Assembly (NCBI GenBank): GCA_947040555.1
Contig: CAMRBW010000019.1
Location: 1 to 42,126, forward strand
Direction of reading: 5' to 3'
DNA length: 42,126 nucleotides
DNA from: an uncultured Oceanospirillales bacterium
Lineage (GTDB): Bacteria; Pseudomonadota; Gammaproteobacteria; Pseudomonadales; Endozoicomonadaceae
Position 1 is the first letter of the stretch; each line of letters opens with the position of its first letter. Below the pieces are notes generated by a model. That model had not been told where the DNA came from. It ran no database searches and worked only from the letters and a program-made list of their open reading frames with translations. Position numbers and translations under genes: made by a program. Shown piece by piece: positions 36,565 through 42,126 of this stretch.

Positions 36565-36781
36565 AAATACATGTGATGGCTGATATGCACAGGGTAGTGG
36601 TCAAGACCCTGTACTAACCTTCCCTGACTTGGATGGCGGGGAAGGTATCTCTGTTTAAATAGCATCAGACTGCATAACAACGCCTCAAACCGCTACGATA
36701 TTAACGCCCAATAAGGCGTGATACTCAAAATTGCCATCGCCATGATAAAATGGGCTTTTGCCAGATTAAGCCAGACCTGTT

Positions 36782-37405
36782 ATGTCTACACGCCGTCCGA
36801 ACCGTACCCCCTCTCAATCCAAAGCCTCTCCACAAACAACCAGGCATGCAGGCACCGGAAAACTGCGTATCGTTGGGGGCGAATGGCGCAGCCGCCAACT
36901 GCCGGTGGCCAATGTTGAAGGTCTTCGTCCGACACCGGACCGCATTCGTGAGACGTTGTACAGCTGGCTGACCGGCTGGGTTGCCGGGGCTCGCTGTCTC
37001 GATGCCTTCTCCGGCACCGGGGCTCTTGGTCTTGAAGCGCTCTCCCGGGGGGCAGAACACACGACATTTATCGAATACTCGCCCATTGCCGCCAAGCTGC
37101 TGAAAGAGAACCTGGCTATCCTGAAATGCACCACGGGAGAGGTTATTCATACGGATGCCCTTCAGTGGCTCAATCAGAAAGCCACGCAACCGTTTAATCT
37201 GGTTTTTCTGGATCCACCTTTTCATAAAGGCATGGTGGCACCGGTCTGCGAGAAACTGCACAGCAACGGCTATCTGAGTGATAACGCCCTGGTTTATATC
37301 GAATCGGAAGTGGCTCTGGGTGTGCCTGAGGTTCCCGCCCATTGGCAGCTTTGGAAGGAGAAAACCGCCGGGCAGGTGACTTGTCGTCTGTTTCGAGCGG
37401 GTTGA
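36782..37405 (+). CDS. rsmD: 16S rRNA (guanine-966-N2)-methyltransferase RsmD
   Basis: Methylates G966 of 16S rRNA in the 30S subunit. 207 aa (E. coli RsmD 198). Motifs: RIVGGEWRSRQL, LRPTPDRIRETLYSWL (49-63), SAM motif I DAFSGTGALGLEALSRGA and the catalytic DPPF (144-147). The first 25 residues are a basic, disordered extension rich in Ser/Pro/Thr. The ribosome binding site is weak. A perfect stem GGCACAG/CTGTGCC (37420-37426 and 37431-37437) lies just after the stop, without a T tract. Confidence 0.96.
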   Translation: MSTRRPNRTPSQSKASPQTTRHAGTGKLRIVGGEWRSRQLPVANVEGLRPTPDRIRETLYSWLTGWVAGARCLDAFSGTGALGLEALSRGAEHTTFIEYSPIAAKLLKENLAILKCTTGEVIHTDALQWLNQKATQPFNLVFLDPPFHKGMVAPVCEKLHSNGYLSDNALVYIESEVALGVPEVPAHWQLWKEKTAGQVTCRLFRAG

Positions 37406-37419
37406 TTGAATGGATAACT

Positions 37420-37437
37420 GGCACAGTCTTCTGTGCC
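37420..37437 (+). terminator. Stem-loop after rsmD, weak terminator
   Basis: A perfect 7-bp stem with a TCTT loop starts 15 bases past the rsmD stop codon. It is followed by AATCATT rather than a T tract, so termination is only partial or not intrinsic. Confidence 0.45.
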
Positions 37438-37614
37438 AATCATTAGATCATCTGGCAACTAACGAGTCCCATTAAAAGTATGTTGCTGTGCTAACACGCT
37501 CCCCCAGCAATTCCCGCTCTTTCCTGTATCCCTTGATCCGTAAGGGCTGTAGAGCAGATCTTTTTCCCTTCTTCGTACGATTTTGAGCTGGTTTCTGGTA
37601 GCTGATGACGCTTG

Positions 37615-39258
37615 TCACCGTGGGACATAGTCTGTGTCGTTTTGGTTTCTACCGCTGTCGCATAAAGCCCTTAATTCCTCTACCGCTTTTTCAAGCTCCT
37701 TATAGTCGTTATTCAACAGGCCCTGCTCTTCTTTAAGTTTCAGCGTACCCTGAAGAATCCCATACATGGAGGACCGTGCATCGTATTTCTGTGTCTTATC
37801 ACTTATCTTCTCAACACTTTCTTTGAACTCAGCTATTTGCTCTTTCAGTTCATTGCATAGTTCCACAGTATTATTATTTATCGAGGCCAGCTTTCTGGTA
37901 GTGACAACAATTTTATCTTTAATCGTTATGTCCTCAGTACTGCTGGAGACAAACGTTTGTTGATTCGCTGTTGGTGTTGTGGTGCTCCCATTGATCGTAC
38001 TTGTGATCTCACTATATTCCGGTGCTTTATCCGGTTCGATAACAACATGACTCTCCAGCTTAATGCTCTGTGCATTATCGTTTTTAATCTCCCCAAATTT
38101 AGACGAGAAAGCAGGAGTAAACTCCGAGGTATAGGTGATGGTTACCTTATTATTGTCATCAAGCTCAACATTGATGTCGTTCTTTGTGCCCTGCGGCTCT
38201 AGCTTCCCCCACTGGTTTCCCCACTCCGGAACCTCATCCATAAAGGCCTTTTCGTAGCATTTGTGCATATGCTCAATTTCTATTCCGTTTAAATGGGATA
38301 GCACATGCGCCCTCTGATCAAAAGGTAAGTCTTCCAGAAAATCCCAAATTTTATTTTCACCCGTTTTGATAAGCTTCTCATTTCCCAGGATATTTTCTTC
38401 AAGTTTGCCACCACTGCTTGCAATAAGGTTTTTCACAGTGAAGTCAAGCGTAAGAAAATCCTTTTTAGTCCGGGCGAGGAGTTGGGGTGGATTTTCAAAT
38501 CCAGGCATTGTTCGGGCTTTCTCTGGGGATTCCTGCTGGAACTTCTCCAAGGATTTCAATTCAGCCTTATCAATCCTGTGATCACCCTCCGTTTGTGCTC
38601 GAATGATAGAAGAAGCCTTCACTTCAATGGGGTGACTACCGGAGAAGAGTTTCTCGAAGGGCTGTGATGATTCCATGGCCTGTTTGGCAGGATCGCTGAG
38701 TAGCTTCAGCAGAGACTGGACTTTCCTTTTATCGTCCCCTGAGATAGGTTCTCCATTTGCGAATGCTCCATACTTCCTGACTCTATTCAACGTCCCCTCA
38801 ATCTTTGCGTGCAGCCCAGAGAGAGCTTTAAACAATACAGCAGGATTGTTCTGATGTTTTTGCTCTAGCTCTTTTACATACTGATTTATCTGTTCCTCCA
38901 GTTTACGGCGCTGCCCTGGAAATACTTTCTTTACTATTGGAATAAGTGCTGAGACCGCCTCCTGAATCTTTATCTCAGGATCACCACTGGGTTTGCTGAT
39001 ACTATGGGTTTGCTCCTTCGCTACCAGGGTAATATTGCGTTCCTTCTCTATGTATTCCGGCCCTGAAGGAACCTTGGCCGAAGAACCGGACAAATGGAGA
39101 AAAAAACTTTTCACCATCCCGCCGACGAACTGGATAACTTTTGAAAATCTGGTAACCGTTCTGGAATTTCTACCCAATAGCGGCTGTTTTTCCGTTGGCG
39201 CTGGTGTCTGAGTAGTGACAGGTCTTGACGAATTGTTATTGATGCCATTATTGCTCAT
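37615..39258 (-). CDS. Hypothetical coiled-coil protein, possible secreted effector, 547 aa
   Basis: No family recognised. I start at the ATG at 39258 because GAGGGAAGAG lies five bases upstream; an in-frame upstream start at 39312 has no such site. The first 40 residues are polar and rich in Asn, Ser and Thr (MSNNGINNNSSRPVTTQTP), as in many type III secretion signals. Short hydrophobic stretch at 42-56. Helical, charged regions with coiled-coil character at about 105-136 and 463-532; a beta-rich Thr/Ser/Asn region at about 360-455. Only two or three Cys (C334, C468, C533). The gene is AT-richer than flanking housekeeping genes and stands alone between rsmD and the aldehyde dehydrogenase. 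It could also be a structural or cytoplasmic lineage-specific protein; secretion is inference. Confidence 0.75.
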   Translation of the reverse strand: MSNNGINNNSSRPVTTQTPAPTEKQPLLGRNSRTVTRFSKVIQFVGGMVKSFFLHLSGSSAKVPSGPEYIEKERNITLVAKEQTHSISKPSGDPEIKIQEAVSALIPIVKKVFPGQRRKLEEQINQYVKELEQKHQNNPAVLFKALSGLHAKIEGTLNRVRKYGAFANGEPISGDDKRKVQSLLKLLSDPAKQAMESSQPFEKLFSGSHPIEVKASSIIRAQTEGDHRIDKAELKSLEKFQQESPEKARTMPGFENPPQLLARTKKDFLTLDFTVKNLIASSGGKLEENILGNEKLIKTGENKIWDFLEDLPFDQRAHVLSHLNGIEIEHMHKCYEKAFMDEVPEWGNQWGKLEPQGTKNDINVELDDNNKVTITYTSEFTPAFSSKFGEIKNDNAQSIKLESHVVIEPDKAPEYSEITSTINGSTTTPTANQQTFVSSSTEDITIKDKIVVTTRKLASINNNTVELCNELKEQIAEFKESVEKISDKTQKYDARSSMYGILQGTLKLKEEQGLLNNDYKELEKAVEELRALCDSGRNQNDTDYVPR

Positions 39259-39392
39259 TGCGACTCTTCCCTCTGTACGATGAACTATTATTTTCAGCAT
39301 AGGAAACAACACCGCTGTTGTTTTACCTTTTCAACCTTCCGATTAATAATAAGCCAATTTTCAGCCGCACTGACGGAAAGACCGAAACAATT

Positions 39393-41705
<2,313 letters not shown>

Positions 41706-41901
41706 CTTCAAAAGCTGCACTGTCCATTGAAACTTGTTATCAGACTCAGTCTATGCCGGTTACTCCTCGCCTGACAGGGCGAGGATTGTGGCGGCTCCCC
41801 GCCAGCGGAGAAGCCTTGTTATTGGCTCCTGGTTTCATGTTTGCCTGTGCCGGTAAGCTCTTCAGAAGCTTTGGCGAATCATCTTTTGATCCTACTCAAT
41901 G
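41706..41901. other. Noncoding region with two tandem stem-loops
   Basis: No gene seen. CCTCGCC (41765-41771) pairs with GGCGAGG (41778-41784); five bases on, TGGCGG (41789-41794) pairs with CCGCCA (41799-41804) around CTCC. They lie about 60 bases after the ferredoxin stop and may mark the transcript end, though no T tract follows. Plus-strand ORFs here (from 41753 and 41841) run through these structures and lack ribosome binding sites. Confidence 0.45.
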
Positions 41902-42064
41902 CAATACTGTGGACAGTTTTTCAAGAACAAAGTTCACGCGGGACAAGGCCTGCGGGTGGGGGCTGGTATTTAATAGCCAGTCTGGGTCAGAGCAGAGTTG
42001 CCTATAAATACCCTATAAGGCTGCAACCCCCGGAATCCCTGAGCAAAAACTGTCCAAAGTATTG
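41902..42064. mobile_element. MITE-like element with 20-bp inverted repeats
   Basis: Bases 41902-41921 and the complement of 42045-42064 agree at 19 of 20 positions (CAATACTGTGGACAG against CAATACTTTGGACAG, both followed by TTTTT). Similarity stops sharply on both sides. The 163-bp unit contains no ORF of note. No clear target-site duplication is seen, so it may be old. The IS family whose ends it shares was not identified. Confidence 0.55.
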
Positions 42065-42126
42065 TTATATCGTAACTATTCAGCACCCCTAAAATTTCTT
42101 CGTGCCCATGCAGATACCTTTAATTA

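Noticed and set aside
41753-42092. Two plus-strand ORFs at the right end (84 and 83 codons)
   Set aside because: They run through stem-loops and the MITE-like element and lack ribosome binding sites.

Overview
The window is a gammaproteobacterial chromosome segment. The hemB-ppk1, rho-trxA-ppx, rpoH-ftsXEY-rsmD and coaD-ferredoxin blocks are all typical of Pseudomonadales/Oceanospirillales. The core genes sit beside lineage-specific proteins with eukaryotic-like or effector-like features, which suggests a host-associated marine bacterium of the Endozoicomonas type. The taxon is an inference from gene content, not something read from a marker gene.

Layout. 178-4859 (minus): a tight speE-speA-speD-speB operon that encodes a full arginine-to-spermidine route (arginine to agmatine to putrescine, plus decarboxylated SAM to spermidine). 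Its AdoMet decarboxylase is of the eukaryotic type. 5416-11052: acetate kinase, a Bcr/CflA-type exporter, a YbaM-like small protein, cardiolipin synthase and a YbiV-type HAD sugar phosphatase. 11336-17672: an unknown 164-aa protein, then a minus-strand group of YfcC transporter, FadH dienoyl-CoA reductase, and a membrane VTT domain fused to a disulfide oxidoreductase. 17772-20288 (minus): the most unusual gene, an 838-aa protein whose C-terminal half carries all the signature boxes of a eukaryotic ubiquitin-specific protease (peptidase C19).

20430-30817: hemB, ppk1, an unknown membrane protein, rho, trxA, ppx and rep. Polyphosphate synthesis (ppk1) and breakdown (ppx) flank rho-trxA. Two 7-4-7 direct heptamer repeats lie just upstream of ppk1. 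30892-34959 (minus): rpoH, ftsX, ftsE and ftsY, with a sigma-E-like promoter in front of rpoH. 35251-37405: a CPA1 antiporter, inserted between ftsY and its usual neighbour rsmD. 37615-39258 (minus): a 547-aa Asn/Ser/Thr-rich coiled-coil protein that looks like a secreted effector. 39393-41705: an aldehyde dehydrogenase, coaD and a 2[4Fe-4S] ferredoxin. The right end has no gene but holds stem-loops and a 163-bp MITE-like element with 20-bp inverted repeats.

No rRNA, tRNA, CRISPR array, prophage or complete insertion sequence was recognised. The best candidates for something new are the bacterial USP-like protease, the polyamine operon with a eukaryotic-type SpeD, and the two unknown proteins at 24040 and 37615.
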